Shown piece after piece: positions 27,578 to 36,346 of a stretch of DNA of 64,000 nt. The first letter of the stretch is position 1. Each line of letters begins with the position of its first letter. A model generated the notes under the pieces. That model searched no databases, was not told the DNA's origin, and was given only the letters and a program-made list of their open reading frames with translations. Location: contig NZ_JANUCO010000001.1 in assembly GCF_024807225.1 (NCBI RefSeq), forward strand, positions 3,968,001 to 4,032,000, read 5' to 3'. The position numbers and the translations under genes are program-made. The DNA comes from Chryseobacterium ginsenosidimutans (GTDB lineage Bacteria; Bacteroidota; Bacteroidia; Flavobacteriales; Weeksellaceae).

Positions 27578-27595
27578 TTGTACCAAATAGTACAA
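27578..27595 (+). promoter_or_regulatory. Second TetR operator copy upstream of the SDR/aldo-keto operon
   Basis: TTGTAC-CAAATA-GTACAA, the same arms and spacing as at 26848, with a TTTG at 27577-27580 that may be the -33 element. It lies 39 bp upstream of the SDR start. A G-rich GGAAGCTGGAAG stretch at 27500-27515 precedes it. Confidence 0.65.
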
Positions 27596-27633
27596 TATTA
27601 AAAATTAATATAAAATATTTAAAAACAAACGTT

Positions 27634-28371
27634 ATGAACATTACAAACAACACAATTTTAATTACTGGCGGAGGTTCAGGAATCGGTTTAGAAATCGCAA
27701 AAGCATTAAGCCCTGCGAACAAAATTATCATCGTTGGAAGAACCAAAGAAAAATTAGACGCTGCAGCGAAAGATCTGGAAAATGTATTCACCATTCAGGC
27801 GGATATTACGAATGAAAGCGATGTCAACAGATTATATGAAGAAGTAAAAACAACCTTCGGAGGTCTGAATATTTTGATCAATAATGCCGGTCACGCTCAT
27901 TATTACACGATTTCAGAAAACTCTAACACGCACGATAAAGCATTAGATGACTTTACCACCAATTACTTCGCACCCATCAGACTGACAGAAAAATTTCTTC
28001 CTTTATTAAAAGAACAAAATGAAGCTGCCATTGTGAATGTTTCATCCATCGTGGGATATGTTCCTGGCTATCACCTTCCGACATATTCTGATTCAAAAGC
28101 GGCTTTGCATTCTCACACTCAAGTTTTGAGATTTCAATTGGCAAAAGATACCAATATAAAAGTTTTTGAATTGATGCCTCCATTGGTAAACACAGATTTC
28201 TCTGCAGAAATCGGAGGAAAAGAAAACGGAATTCCGGCTTCAGATGTTGCCAATGATTTGGTAAAAGCTTTTCAGGAAAATATTTATGAAGTTCGTGTAG
28301 GAAATACAGAATTGCTGTACCAAAATTTCTTTGCAGGAACGGAAGGTGCATTCAGTACTTTTAATAATTAA
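27634..28371 (+). CDS. SDR-family oxidoreductase (DltE-like)
   Basis: 245 residues: TGGGSGIGLE cofactor motif (residues about 11-20), ADITNES, NNAGHAHYY, the catalytic Ser in VNVSSIVGY and the YSDSK (YxxxK) pair. Likely NAD(P)-dependent reduction of a small carbonyl compound. It overlaps no gene, but the aldo-keto reductase ATG follows 4 bp after its stop, so they form an operon under the palindrome at 27578. Confidence 0.9.
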   Translation: MNITNNTILITGGGSGIGLEIAKALSPANKIIIVGRTKEKLDAAAKDLENVFTIQADITNESDVNRLYEEVKTTFGGLNILINNAGHAHYYTISENSNTHDKALDDFTTNYFAPIRLTEKFLPLLKEQNEAAIVNVSSIVGYVPGYHLPTYSDSKAALHSHTQVLRFQLAKDTNIKVFELMPPLVNTDFSAEIGGKENGIPASDVANDLVKAFQENIYEVRVGNTELLYQNFFAGTEGAFSTFNN

Positions 28372-28375
28372 GAGA

Positions 28376-29431
28376 ATGAAATACAAAATTTTTGGCAAGA
28401 AAACGGGGCTTAGAGTTTCAGAACTGGCTTTAGGAACCGGAACTTTCGGGACAAAATGGGGTTACGGCTCTCAACCCGAAGAAGCGCAAAGAGTTTTTGA
28501 TCGATACATCGAAGCAGGCGGAAATTTCATAGACACAGCCGATGGATATCAATTGGGAGAATCAGAAGAATTATTAAGCAAAATGATCGCCGATAAACGC
28601 CAAAACCTGGTTTTAGCAACGAAATATACAATGGGTGGTCGCGAATTGTTAACTTCAGGAAACAGTCGAAAAAACCTCATCCGCTCGGTAGAAGCAAGTT
28701 TAAAAAGATTGAATACAGATTACATCGATCTTTACTGGGCCCATCTTTCGGACGGACAAACACCGATCGAAGAGATCGTTCGCGGCTTCGATGATTTGGT
28801 AAGAGACGGAAAAGTTTTATATGCAGGATTTTCTAATTTTCCTGCATGGAGAATCGCCAATGCTTCATTAATGGCTGATTTGCGTGGATGGTCGCCGATC
28901 GCAGGAATTCAGATTGAATATAATTTGATTGAAAGAACTCCCGACAGAGAATTGCTTCCCATGGCTGAAGCACTTGGTTTGGGTGCAGCTTTCTGGTCGC
29001 CTCTTGCCGGCGGTACCCTTACCGGAAAATATCGTAATCCCGAATCAGCGGAAACTTCCCGCAAAAAAGAATGGAACGGATATCTTTTAAAAGACGAAAA
29101 AAGTTCCCGTGAAACCGCTATTATCGACACTCTTGCCAAAATAGCAGAAGAAAAAAATGTAAAAATCGGTCAGGTTGCTTTAGCTTGGTTGCGTCAGAAA
29201 CATGACCGTAGCTCGTTATCAACCGTAACCATTCTTGGTGCCAAAAATATCAGTCAGCTTGATGATAATCTTGAGTCGTTATCCGTAATTCTTTCAGACG
29301 AACAAATCCAACAACTGAATGAAATAAGCAGCATCGAACTCGGTTCACCCCACGAAATTATCACTAATTCTCAACAAACGATTTTTGGTGAAAGTTCAGG
29401 ACTCGTGACACAGAAAACTCCTGTCGCCTAA
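28376..29431 (+). CDS. Aldo/keto reductase
   Basis: The ATG at 28376 (MKYKIFGKKTGLRVSELALG) is the natural start; 351 residues. (alpha/beta)8-barrel NADPH reductase with the catalytic set visible in order: Asp/Tyr in FIDTADGYQLGESEELL, Lys in LATKYTMGG, His in LYWAHLSDG, and the cofactor site TILGAKNISQLDDNL. Physiological substrate unknown; probably detoxification of aldehydes together with the SDR. Confidence 0.92.
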   Translation: MKYKIFGKKTGLRVSELALGTGTFGTKWGYGSQPEEAQRVFDRYIEAGGNFIDTADGYQLGESEELLSKMIADKRQNLVLATKYTMGGRELLTSGNSRKNLIRSVEASLKRLNTDYIDLYWAHLSDGQTPIEEIVRGFDDLVRDGKVLYAGFSNFPAWRIANASLMADLRGWSPIAGIQIEYNLIERTPDRELLPMAEALGLGAAFWSPLAGGTLTGKYRNPESAETSRKKEWNGYLLKDEKSSRETAIIDTLAKIAEEKNVKIGQVALAWLRQKHDRSSLSTVTILGAKNISQLDDNLESLSVILSDEQIQQLNEISSIELGSPHEIITNSQQTIFGESSGLVTQKTPVA

Positions 29432-29547
29432 TTCGACAAGTTTCAATATATAAATTTCATAGACCGAGCTGGCGTAATCTTTTTTGCGCTGGCTTTTTTG
29501 TTTTCTACTTTTGGAAAATTAAAGACAATTAAATATTTTATTTTCCC

Positions 29548-29594
29548 CACAGATAACGCACATGATTGTCCTAAAAAAATCTGCGTTATCTGTG
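29548..29594. repeat. Inverted repeat CACAGATAACGCA / TGCGTTATCTGTG
   Basis: A 13-bp perfect inverted repeat 21 bp apart, flanked by CCC and by GAAATCTGTGGGAG, so the outer pair CCCCACAGAT / ATCTGTGGG can pair as an alternative. Resembles a mobile hairpin of flavobacterial spacers. Confidence 0.6.
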
Positions 29595-29704
29595 AAATCT
29601 GTGGGAGATTAAAACATGAACTTCACAACAAACAAAAATTGAACTCCACAACAAAGCCTTAACCCAAAATAAACCCCAACTTTGTACTGTAAAATTTAAA
29701 CAAA

Positions 29705-30682
29705 ATGGAAAACTTACAGACAAATAAAAAAGTATTGGTAACGGGAGGAACAGGATTTTTGGGAGTTCATACCGTTCTGCAATTATTGCAACAAGGATAT
29801 GAAGTGAAAACAACTCTTCGTTCATTAACAAAAAAAGACGCCATTCTAAAAGCATTAGAAGAAGGCGGAATTACAAATTTTTCAAACCTTTCATTTATTG
29901 AAGCCGATCTTACGAGCGACAACAATTGGGATGTAGCCATAAAAGATTGTGATTACGTTCTTCACGTGGCATCGCCCTTCCCTGCTCAAGATCCGAAAGA
30001 TGAAAACGAACTCATCATTCCTGCAAGAGACGGAGCTTTGCGCGTTTTGAAGGCGTCGCGTGATGCGGGAGTAAAAAGGGTGGTTTTGACCTCTTCTTTT
30101 GCGGCAGTCGGTTACAGTAAGAATATTGCAGACCATGTTTTCACGGAGGAAGACTGGACGGATACCAATAAAGAACTTCCGGCTTACATCAAATCAAAAA
30201 CTATCGCTGAAAAATCGGCTTGGGAATTTATCGAAAAAGAAGGTAATGGTTTGGAATTGACGGTCATTAATCCTGTCGGAATTTTCGGTCCTGCCATTGG
30301 TGGAATTACTTCTGCTTCGTTGGATATCGCAGTTTCAGGGATTTTAAACGGAACGATGAACCAAACTCCGCCTTTCACGATGGGTGTTGTTGATGTGAGA
30401 GATGTTGCGGACATTCATATCAAAGCGATGCTTCATCCGAATGCTTCGGGAGAGCGTTTTATTGCGACTTCAGATGGTATGATGAGCTTTTATGATGTTG
30501 CCGAACTGTTCAAAAAAGAAAGACCGCAATACACTTCCAACATTCAGAATTTAGAACCGATCGGAAAAGAATTGTACAAAGAAATGTCAAACAAAAAAGC
30601 AAAAACCATCCTCAACTGGAATCCAAGAAGCCGTGAAGAAGCTTTGTTGGCAAGTGCTGATAGTTTGATGGGAAATCAGTAA
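29705..30682 (+). CDS. NAD-dependent epimerase/dihydroflavonol-4-reductase-like protein
   Basis: 325 residues, extended SDR: KVLVTGGTGFLGVHTVLQLL (Rossmann motif at about residue 10), LHVASPFPAQDP, RVVLTSSFAAVGYS (Ser), YIKSKTIAEK (YxxxK-type Tyr and Lys) and VINPVGIFGPAI. Similar to bacterial ketone/aldehyde reductases of the DFR group. Spacer on both sides; single-gene unit. Confidence 0.9.
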   Translation: MENLQTNKKVLVTGGTGFLGVHTVLQLLQQGYEVKTTLRSLTKKDAILKALEEGGITNFSNLSFIEADLTSDNNWDVAIKDCDYVLHVASPFPAQDPKDENELIIPARDGALRVLKASRDAGVKRVVLTSSFAAVGYSKNIADHVFTEEDWTDTNKELPAYIKSKTIAEKSAWEFIEKEGNGLELTVINPVGIFGPAIGGITSASLDIAVSGILNGTMNQTPPFTMGVVDVRDVADIHIKAMLHPNASGERFIATSDGMMSFYDVAELFKKERPQYTSNIQNLEPIGKELYKEMSNKKAKTILNWNPRSREEALLASADSLMGNQ

Positions 30683-30974
30683 ATTTGTAAGACAAGTCAT
30701 TGTAAAACCAACAGTTAAACTTGGTCAAATTTACATCGACATCGGAAAATGGAGCGTTAAGAAAATTTAAATTTAATCCGTTAAAAGACTCTCACTGTTC
30801 GAAGCACGACACAAATATTGAACAGAAAAACCAATAGTAAATTCGCACAAGTTTTGGGGATTTTAGGAGTAAGTTTAAATTTTTAGCGGAAGTTTCCAAG
30901 TCTTGAACTTTTGTTTCTTTTGTTTGACTATGTCGAATCTTATTTCAAGGCAAAAGAAATTAATTATAAAAAAA

Positions 30975-31769
30975 ATGAAATTCAACAACATACAATCCTG
31001 TCATCTCGGACCAGAAATATCACCGGAACAGTTTATTCCGGAGCATTTCTTTTTATTTTTACTGAAAGGTTCGATGGTTTCGTACGATGGTTACAAGCAT
31101 TACACAATGAAACAGGGAGATTATTGTATTGCAAGGAAAAATCATCTGGTTCGTTACACAAAATATAAGGAAGACGGGGATTTTGAAAAGGTGATTATTG
31201 CTTTCGACGAAAAATTTTTAAATAAATTTCTGGAACGCCATTCTTATCAAGCCGAACCGACGGACAATGATGATTCTTTTTTGTTCATTAATGAAGATAA
31301 ATTAGTCAGGAATTTTATTCAGTCCTTAGAACCTTATTACAACGGAACTGAACAGCTGGATGATACTTTTGTTGATATAAAACGTGAAGAACTTCTCATG
31401 ATTTTACTAAAGAACAATCCTGATCTGAAAGATATTTTCTTCAATTTCAATGTTCCGCATAAAATTGATTTGGAGTTATTTATGAACCATAATTTTAAAT
31501 TCAATATCAGCTTAGAACGTTTTGCTTTTATGACAGGACGAAGTTTATCGACTTTTAAAAGAGAATTTAAAGCCATTTTCAACACCACTCCTGGAAAATG
31601 GCTGATGAATAAACGTCTTCAGGAAGCCTATTTCCTGTTGGATAAAGAACATAAAAAACCGACAGATATTTATGTTGATCTCGGTTTTGAAGATCTTTCT
31701 CATTTTTCTTTTGTTTTTAAAAAAGAGTTTGGAGTTTCGCCTTCGGAAGTTGGGAAACAGAAAGTATAA
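30975..31769 (+). CDS. AraC-family transcriptional regulator
   Basis: The ATG at 30975 (MKFNNIQSCHLGPE) is preferred over an upstream in-frame ATG at 30903. 264 residues: N-terminal cupin-like sensor (KGSMVSYDGYKHYTMKQGD) and C-terminal AraC double HTH (LERFAFMTGRSLSTFKREFK; PTDIYVDLGFEDLSHFSFVF). The following gene begins after an interval with two identical 11-bp direct repeats 21 bp apart, a geometry typical of AraC dimers on DNA. Confidence 0.87.
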   Translation: MKFNNIQSCHLGPEISPEQFIPEHFFLFLLKGSMVSYDGYKHYTMKQGDYCIARKNHLVRYTKYKEDGDFEKVIIAFDEKFLNKFLERHSYQAEPTDNDDSFLFINEDKLVRNFIQSLEPYYNGTEQLDDTFVDIKREELLMILLKNNPDLKDIFFNFNVPHKIDLELFMNHNFKFNISLERFAFMTGRSLSTFKREFKAIFNTTPGKWLMNKRLQEAYFLLDKEHKKPTDIYVDLGFEDLSHFSFVFKKEFGVSPSEVGKQKV

Positions 31770-31820
31770 GATTTTTTGAGGGCAGTTTTTCCGCTCTTTT
31801 TTGTTTTCAGTCTCTCTTTT

Positions 31821-31852
31821 TTCGGCTACACAAAAAGTAGATTCGGCTACAC
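31821..31852 (+). promoter_or_regulatory. Direct repeat TTCGGCTACAC x2, candidate AraC binding site
   Basis: TTCGGCTACAC occurs at 31821-31831 and 31842-31852, a period of exactly 21 bp (two DNA turns). It lies between the stop of the AraC-type gene and the NmrA-like gene, 50 bp before that gene's ATG. Confidence 0.6.
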
Positions 31853-31901
31853 CCCGCTTCTCCACAATCCTGAACTTTGTCTCAATAAAAAATCAAACAA
31901 A

Positions 31902-32805
31902 ATGAAAATTATCGTAACAGGTTTCTTTGGGAAATATCAGTAAACCTTTAACAAAAGAATTAGTAGAAAAAGGTCACGACGTAACGGTGATCAGCAGCAG
32001 TTCTGAAAGACAATCAGAAATTGAGGCTTTAGGTGCAAAAGCTGCGATCGGAACAATGGAAGATGTAGATTTCTTAACCGAAACTTTTAAAGGTTCAGAT
32101 GTTGTTTACGCAATGGAAGCATTAAATGCAGGAGTTTTTTTTGATCATCATATTAATATTATTGATGCCAATATTCAAATTGTTAAAAATTATAAAGCAG
32201 CGATTGAAAAATCCGGAGTGAAAAATATTATTCATTTAAGCAGTATCGGAGCGCATACCAACGAAGGAAACGGGATTCTGAAATTTCATTATGAAGCAGA
32301 AAAAGTATTGAATGAACTTCCGGAAAATGTATCCATAAAATTCATGCGTCCAGTTGGATTTTATTATAATATGTTTGCGTTTATTCCGACAATTAAATCT
32401 CAAAATGCGATCATTCAAAATTACGGTGGTGACGATCAGGAACCTTGGGTTTCACCTTTGGATATTGCTTCCGTTATTGCTGAAGAAGTTGAAAAACCTT
32501 TTAACGGAAGAGAAATTCGATATATTGCCAGTGAAGAAATTTCGCCTAACGAAATTGCAAAAACTCTGGGTGAAGCCATCGAAAATCCTGACTTACAATG
32601 GATCACAATTCCCGATGAAGACTTATTGAACAATCTTATAAAAGTCGGAATGAATCCTGAAACCGCAAAAGGCTTTGTAGAAATGAATATGGCGAGACGA
32701 GGCAGCGTTTTGTATGAAGATTATTTGAAAAACAGACCGGTTTTAGGCAAAACGAAGGTGAAGGATTTTGCTGAAGATTTTGCAGCGGCTTATTATAAGA
32801 GTTAG
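31902..32805 (+). pseudogene. NmrA-like NAD(P)-binding protein, frameshifted at the Rossmann loop
   Basis: The ATG at 31902 starts MKIIVTG, the family's N-terminus, but the frame stops after 13 codons; the rest continues from 31927 in another frame. At 31920-31926 the sequence is GGTTTCT. Removing one T gives MKIIVTGSLGNISKPLTKEL, the exact family opening. The rest is intact: HDVTVISSSSERQSEIEALG, IHLSSIGAHTNEGNG, and the C-terminal YEDYLKNRP. About 300 residues if repaired. Members bind NAD(P) and act as redox sensors or quinone/ketone reductases. It is likely the target of the AraC regulator upstream. Confidence 0.85.
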
Positions 32806-32845
32806 ATTTTTCTTTTGTCTTGAAACCTATTTAAACAAAAAAGAT

Positions 32846-32931
32846 TCTTCGACTTCGCTCAGGATGACATTGCTAATACTAACTTTTATATTCATGGTTT
32901 TTATGCGTGTCAGTCTGAGCGGAGTCGAAGA
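32846..32931. repeat. Inverted-repeat element (TCTTCGACTTCGCTCAGGATGACA)
   Basis: 24-bp ends, TCTTCGACTTCGCTCAGGATGACA at 32846-32869 and TGTCAGTCTGAGCGGAGTCGAAGA at 32908-32931, pair with only a few mismatches over a 38-bp centre. A related CTTCGACAAACTCAGTGTGACA is inside the element at 26633. REP-like non-coding element. Confidence 0.7.
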
Positions 32932-32994
32932 CTTTATAAAAATGTAAGTGATATTTAAAATAAAATCTCCGAAAATAATTAACTTAGTCATACA

Positions 32995-33915
32995 ATGAAA
33001 CAGCCGGTAAGAATAAAAACCATCAGCGAATTCCATGAATTCCGTAAGCTTCCGAAACCTGAACATCCGTTGATCAGTGTGGTAGATTACAGCACGATTA
33101 AACATGATGTTGATGTGAATGAACTAAGCTGGATTCTTGATTTTTATTCGATTTCCATCAAAAGAACGTCCAATGCCAAAATGAAATACGGACAACAGGA
33201 ATATGATTTTGATGAAGGTGTAATGTTTTTTATGGCTCCCGGACAGGTTTTTGGAGTTACAATTGATCCGAATACTAACGAAAAAGCAAAACATACGGGA
33301 TGGATTTTACTCATTCATCCCGATTTTTTTTGGAATACTTCTTTAGCCAAAACCATCAAAAATTACGAATATTTCGATTATTCTGTGAACGAAGCTTTAT
33401 TTCTATCCGAAAAAGAAGAAAATACACTTCACAGCGTTATTGAAAATATTCAGCAGGAATATCATTCTAATATTGATAAATTCAGTCAGAATATTATTAT
33501 TTCGCAGATCGAAACATTGCTGAATTATGCAGAACGCTTTTATCAGCGACAGTTTATCACCAGGAAAATTTCCAATCATAAAATCCTTGATTCTTTGGAG
33601 GATGTATTGATTGACTATTTTAATAATGAAGACCTGATCACAAAAGGGCTTCCTTCCGTACAATTTGTCGCCGATCAACTGAATGTTTCACCAAGCTATC
33701 TTACAGGATTATTAAAAGTTCTCACCGGACAAAACACCCAACAGCACATTCATGAAAAGCTGATTGAAAAAGCAAAGGAAAAACTATCCACCACTCAATT
33801 ATCCGTCAGCGAAATTGCATACGAATTGGGTTTTGAACATCCTCAGTCTTTTAGTAAATTGTTTAAAAATAAGACGAATGTTTCGCCGCTGGAGTTTAGG
33901 CAGTCTTTTAATTAA
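32995..33915 (+). CDS. AraC-family transcriptional regulator
   Basis: 306 residues. N-terminal sensor domain with cupin-like DEGVMFFMAPGQVFGV, a helical linker (QNIIISQIETLLNYAERFYQ is the dimer-helix type), and the C-terminal HTH pair (VQFVADQLNVSPSYLTGLLK; VSEIAYELGFEHPQSFSKLF) ending TNVSPLEFRQSFN. Effector unknown. It is upstream of a TetR gene in the same orientation. Confidence 0.88.
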   Translation: MKQPVRIKTISEFHEFRKLPKPEHPLISVVDYSTIKHDVDVNELSWILDFYSISIKRTSNAKMKYGQQEYDFDEGVMFFMAPGQVFGVTIDPNTNEKAKHTGWILLIHPDFFWNTSLAKTIKNYEYFDYSVNEALFLSEKEENTLHSVIENIQQEYHSNIDKFSQNIIISQIETLLNYAERFYQRQFITRKISNHKILDSLEDVLIDYFNNEDLITKGLPSVQFVADQLNVSPSYLTGLLKVLTGQNTQQHIHEKLIEKAKEKLSTTQLSVSEIAYELGFEHPQSFSKLFKNKTNVSPLEFRQSFN

Positions 33916-33960
33916 TTCAATTTTTTAAGCTAAATTTTAATTCAAATAAAATATTTTTTC

Positions 33961-33990
33961 TATTTTTGTATCGATCATTACAAAATAAAA
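33961..33990 (+). promoter_or_regulatory. Promoter box and candidate operator for the second TetR gene
   Basis: TATTTTTG at 33961-33968 is a TAnnTTTG -7 box. The following 21 bp, ATCGATCATTACAAAATAAAA (33970-33990), recur exactly at 34592-34612 before the adjacent SDR gene, so the ATCGATCATTACA part is a candidate operator. Confidence 0.6.
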
Positions 33991-34572
33991 ATGCGAGGAA
34001 GACCTATTATTCATGACAATTCGGAATTGATTCAAAAAGCACAGGATATTTTTTGGAAAAAAGGCTATACTGCAACTTCTCTGAATGACCTTTTAACGAT
34101 TACAGGAGCGGGAAGCGGAAGTTTTTACAATACTTTTAAAGGTGGGAAAAAGCAGGTTTTCAAAGAAGCTATCAATCAAAGAAGACAGGCTTTTGCAGAA
34201 TTTCAAAATAAATTGGAAAAAAGCAGATTCCCAATCGAACTAATTAAAGATTTTTTCAGAAGTATTGCGAATGAAAATGAAGTCTCTCATTTGAAAGGCT
34301 GTATCATCGCAAATACAGTTGTAGAAATGACATATATTGATGAAGAGCTCGAAAAGGAAGCCGTAAAAATCCTCAAAGAAGTTGAAGAAATGTATACCAA
34401 AGCTATTAAAAAAGCTCAGGAAAAAGGAGAAATAAAAAACCAAACCGAAGCATCTGTCTTAGGAAAATATCTGATCACTTTTTGGTGTGGCTTAAATACA
34501 TTGAGAAGAATGTATCCTGATAAAAAAGTACTTTCTCAACAAATAGAAATGCAATTGGCTGTCATCAGCTAA
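33991..34572 (+). CDS. TetR/AcrR-family repressor
   Basis: 193 residues: MRGRPIIHDNSELIQKAQDI then HTH FWKKGYTATSLNDLLTITGAGSGSFYNTFKGGKK. The C-terminal domain (HLKGCIIANTVVEMTYIDEEL) is of the TetR_C type and resembles that of the gene at 26897, so the two TetR-SDR pairs may share an ancestor. The identical 21-bp sequence before it and before the next gene suggests auto-repression and control of the SDR gene. Confidence 0.88.
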   Translation: MRGRPIIHDNSELIQKAQDIFWKKGYTATSLNDLLTITGAGSGSFYNTFKGGKKQVFKEAINQRRQAFAEFQNKLEKSRFPIELIKDFFRSIANENEVSHLKGCIIANTVVEMTYIDEELEKEAVKILKEVEEMYTKAIKKAQEKGEIKNQTEASVLGKYLITFWCGLNTLRRMYPDKKVLSQQIEMQLAVIS

Positions 34573-34591
34573 TTTTTTTAACCATTTATGG

Positions 34592-34612
34592 ATCGATCAT
34601 TACAAAATAAAA
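34592..34612 (+). promoter_or_regulatory. Second copy of the ATCGATCATTACA operator, upstream of the SDR gene
   Basis: Same 21 bp as at 33970-33990 (ATCGATCATTACAAAATAAAA), 10 bp before the SDR ATG. Confidence 0.55.
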
Positions 34613-34622
34613 TTTAATTAAA

Positions 34623-35414
34623 ATGAATTTACAATTAACCTCAAAAAAAGCTTTTATTAGTGGTTCTACACAAGGAATTGGTTTTGCCATTGCTCAACAA
34701 TTATTAGAAGAAGGCGCAGAAGTTATCATCAACGGAAGACAAGAAGAGAAAACAGAAAATGCGGTTTCACAACTAAAACAACAATTTCCCAATGCAAAAG
34801 TTTCAGGAATTGCTGCTGATTTTTCTAATAATAAAGAAGTAAAAAATCTGCTTGAACAATTGAATAATATTGATATTCTTATCAACAATGTCGGAATTTT
34901 TGAGCTTAAAAATTTTGAATCTATTTCCGATGAAAACTGGTTGCATATTTTTGAAATTAATGTAATGAGCTCAGTGAAATTATCAAGACATCTTCTGTCT
35001 ACAATGCTGGAAAAAAACTGGGGAAGAATTATTTTCATCAGCAGTGAATCGGGAGTGAATATTCCTGAAAATATGATTCATTATGGAATGACAAAGGCTT
35101 CAATGATAGCCATCAGTAATGGTTTATCGAAACTTACAAAAGGAACCGAAGTAACTGTTAATACCATTCTTGGCGGACCTACTTATTCCGACGGAGTTGC
35201 TGAAACAGTCGAAAAAATTGCTAAGACTCAAAATATAAGTATTGAACAAATGAAATCTGCAATTGTACAACAAACAAATCCGGATTCTCTTCTCCAAAGA
35301 TTTATTGAGCCTAAAGAAATTGCCAATCTTGTAGCTTATCTTTCAAGTCCGATTTCTATTGCTACCAATGGAGCAAGTTTGAGAGCCGATGGTGGGGTTT
35401 TGAAAACTCTTTAA
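34623..35414 (+). CDS. SDR-family oxidoreductase
   Basis: 263 residues: FISGSTQGIGFAIA cofactor loop, INGRQEEK, NNVGIFELKNFES, IIFISSESGVNIP (Ser), IHYGMTKASMIA (YxxxK), and the C-terminal GGPTYSDGVAETVEK. 3-oxoacyl-reductase-like, substrate unknown. It pairs with the TetR gene 50 bp upstream. Confidence 0.9.
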   Translation: MNLQLTSKKAFISGSTQGIGFAIAQQLLEEGAEVIINGRQEEKTENAVSQLKQQFPNAKVSGIAADFSNNKEVKNLLEQLNNIDILINNVGIFELKNFESISDENWLHIFEINVMSSVKLSRHLLSTMLEKNWGRIIFISSESGVNIPENMIHYGMTKASMIAISNGLSKLTKGTEVTVNTILGGPTYSDGVAETVEKIAKTQNISIEQMKSAIVQQTNPDSLLQRFIEPKEIANLVAYLSSPISIATNGASLRADGGVLKTL

Positions 35415-35579
35415 ATAAACTTTATAAAACGTAGTTTGGTGCGTTTTGTATTTTTGAACATCTTATGAAAGTAAAAGATCAACTCCAGTTTCACATTTAA
35501 TAACATATAGTTCTAATAATTAAGTACATAAAAACCCATTTGGCTAGTAATTTGCTGCAATAAAACAAACTAATTCATT

Positions 35580-36260
35580 ATGGAAATAACGTACTACGGA
35601 CATTCTTGTTTCTCGGCAAAGATTAATGGGAAGCACATTCTTTTTGACCCTTATATTACACAAAACAGTTTGGCAAGCCACATCGATGTAGACAGCATTA
35701 AAGCTGATTATATCTTCGTTTCGCACGCACATTATGACCACATTTTTGATGCTATACGAATCGCAAAAACCACAGGTGCCAAAGTAATCGGGAACTTTGA
35801 AATTTATAACTGGCTCACTAAAAACGGTGTAGAAAATGCGTTCCCAATGAATCCGGGAGGTAAATTTGCTTTCGATTTCGGTACAGTAAAATGTGTTAGT
35901 GCACAACATTCAAGCAGTTTTGAAGATGGAAGTTACGGCGGTATAGCATGTGGATTTATCATCAGCAGTGACAATGGAAATTTCTATTACAGTGGTGATG
36001 CTGCGTTATCTCTCGATATGAAATTGGTTGTAGATTTTGTACAGCCCGATTTTGCAGTATTTCCGATAGGAGATCTATTAACAATGGGCGTTGAAGAAGC
36101 CATTGCAGCAGCTAAAATGATTGGAGTATCAAATGTTTTGGGAGTACATTATGACACATTTGGCTTTATTATTTTAGATAAAGAAAAAGCGCTTGCTGAT
36201 TTTAAAAACAACGGTTTACAACTTCATCTCCCTGAAATAGGAGCTACAATAGAATTATAA
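35580..36260 (+). CDS. Metallo-beta-lactamase-fold hydrolase (UPF0173-like)
   Basis: 226 residues with the two-metal signature HAHYDH (residues about 49-54), the Asp in YYSGDAAL, and the C-terminal His in VLGVHYDTFGF. MEITYYGHSCFSAKINGKHILFDPY is the characteristic UPF0173 opening. Substrate unknown. Confidence 0.9.
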   Translation: MEITYYGHSCFSAKINGKHILFDPYITQNSLASHIDVDSIKADYIFVSHAHYDHIFDAIRIAKTTGAKVIGNFEIYNWLTKNGVENAFPMNPGGKFAFDFGTVKCVSAQHSSSFEDGSYGGIACGFIISSDNGNFYYSGDAALSLDMKLVVDFVQPDFAVFPIGDLLTMGVEEAIAAAKMIGVSNVLGVHYDTFGFIILDKEKALADFKNNGLQLHLPEIGATIEL

Positions 36261-36293
36261 ACAAATTTATCCTTCTAATAAAACGAACAAATA

Positions 36294-36323
36294 AAAATGG
36301 CCGGAAAAATTTCCGACCATTTT
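36294..36323. terminator. Bidirectional terminator between the hydrolase and mdh
   Basis: AAAATGG-C-CGGAAA with TTTCCG-A-CCATTTT, one mismatch, AA loop; A-rich before and T-rich after. Confidence 0.85.
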
Positions 36324-36346
36324 CTATTTATATAAAGCTTAATAAA

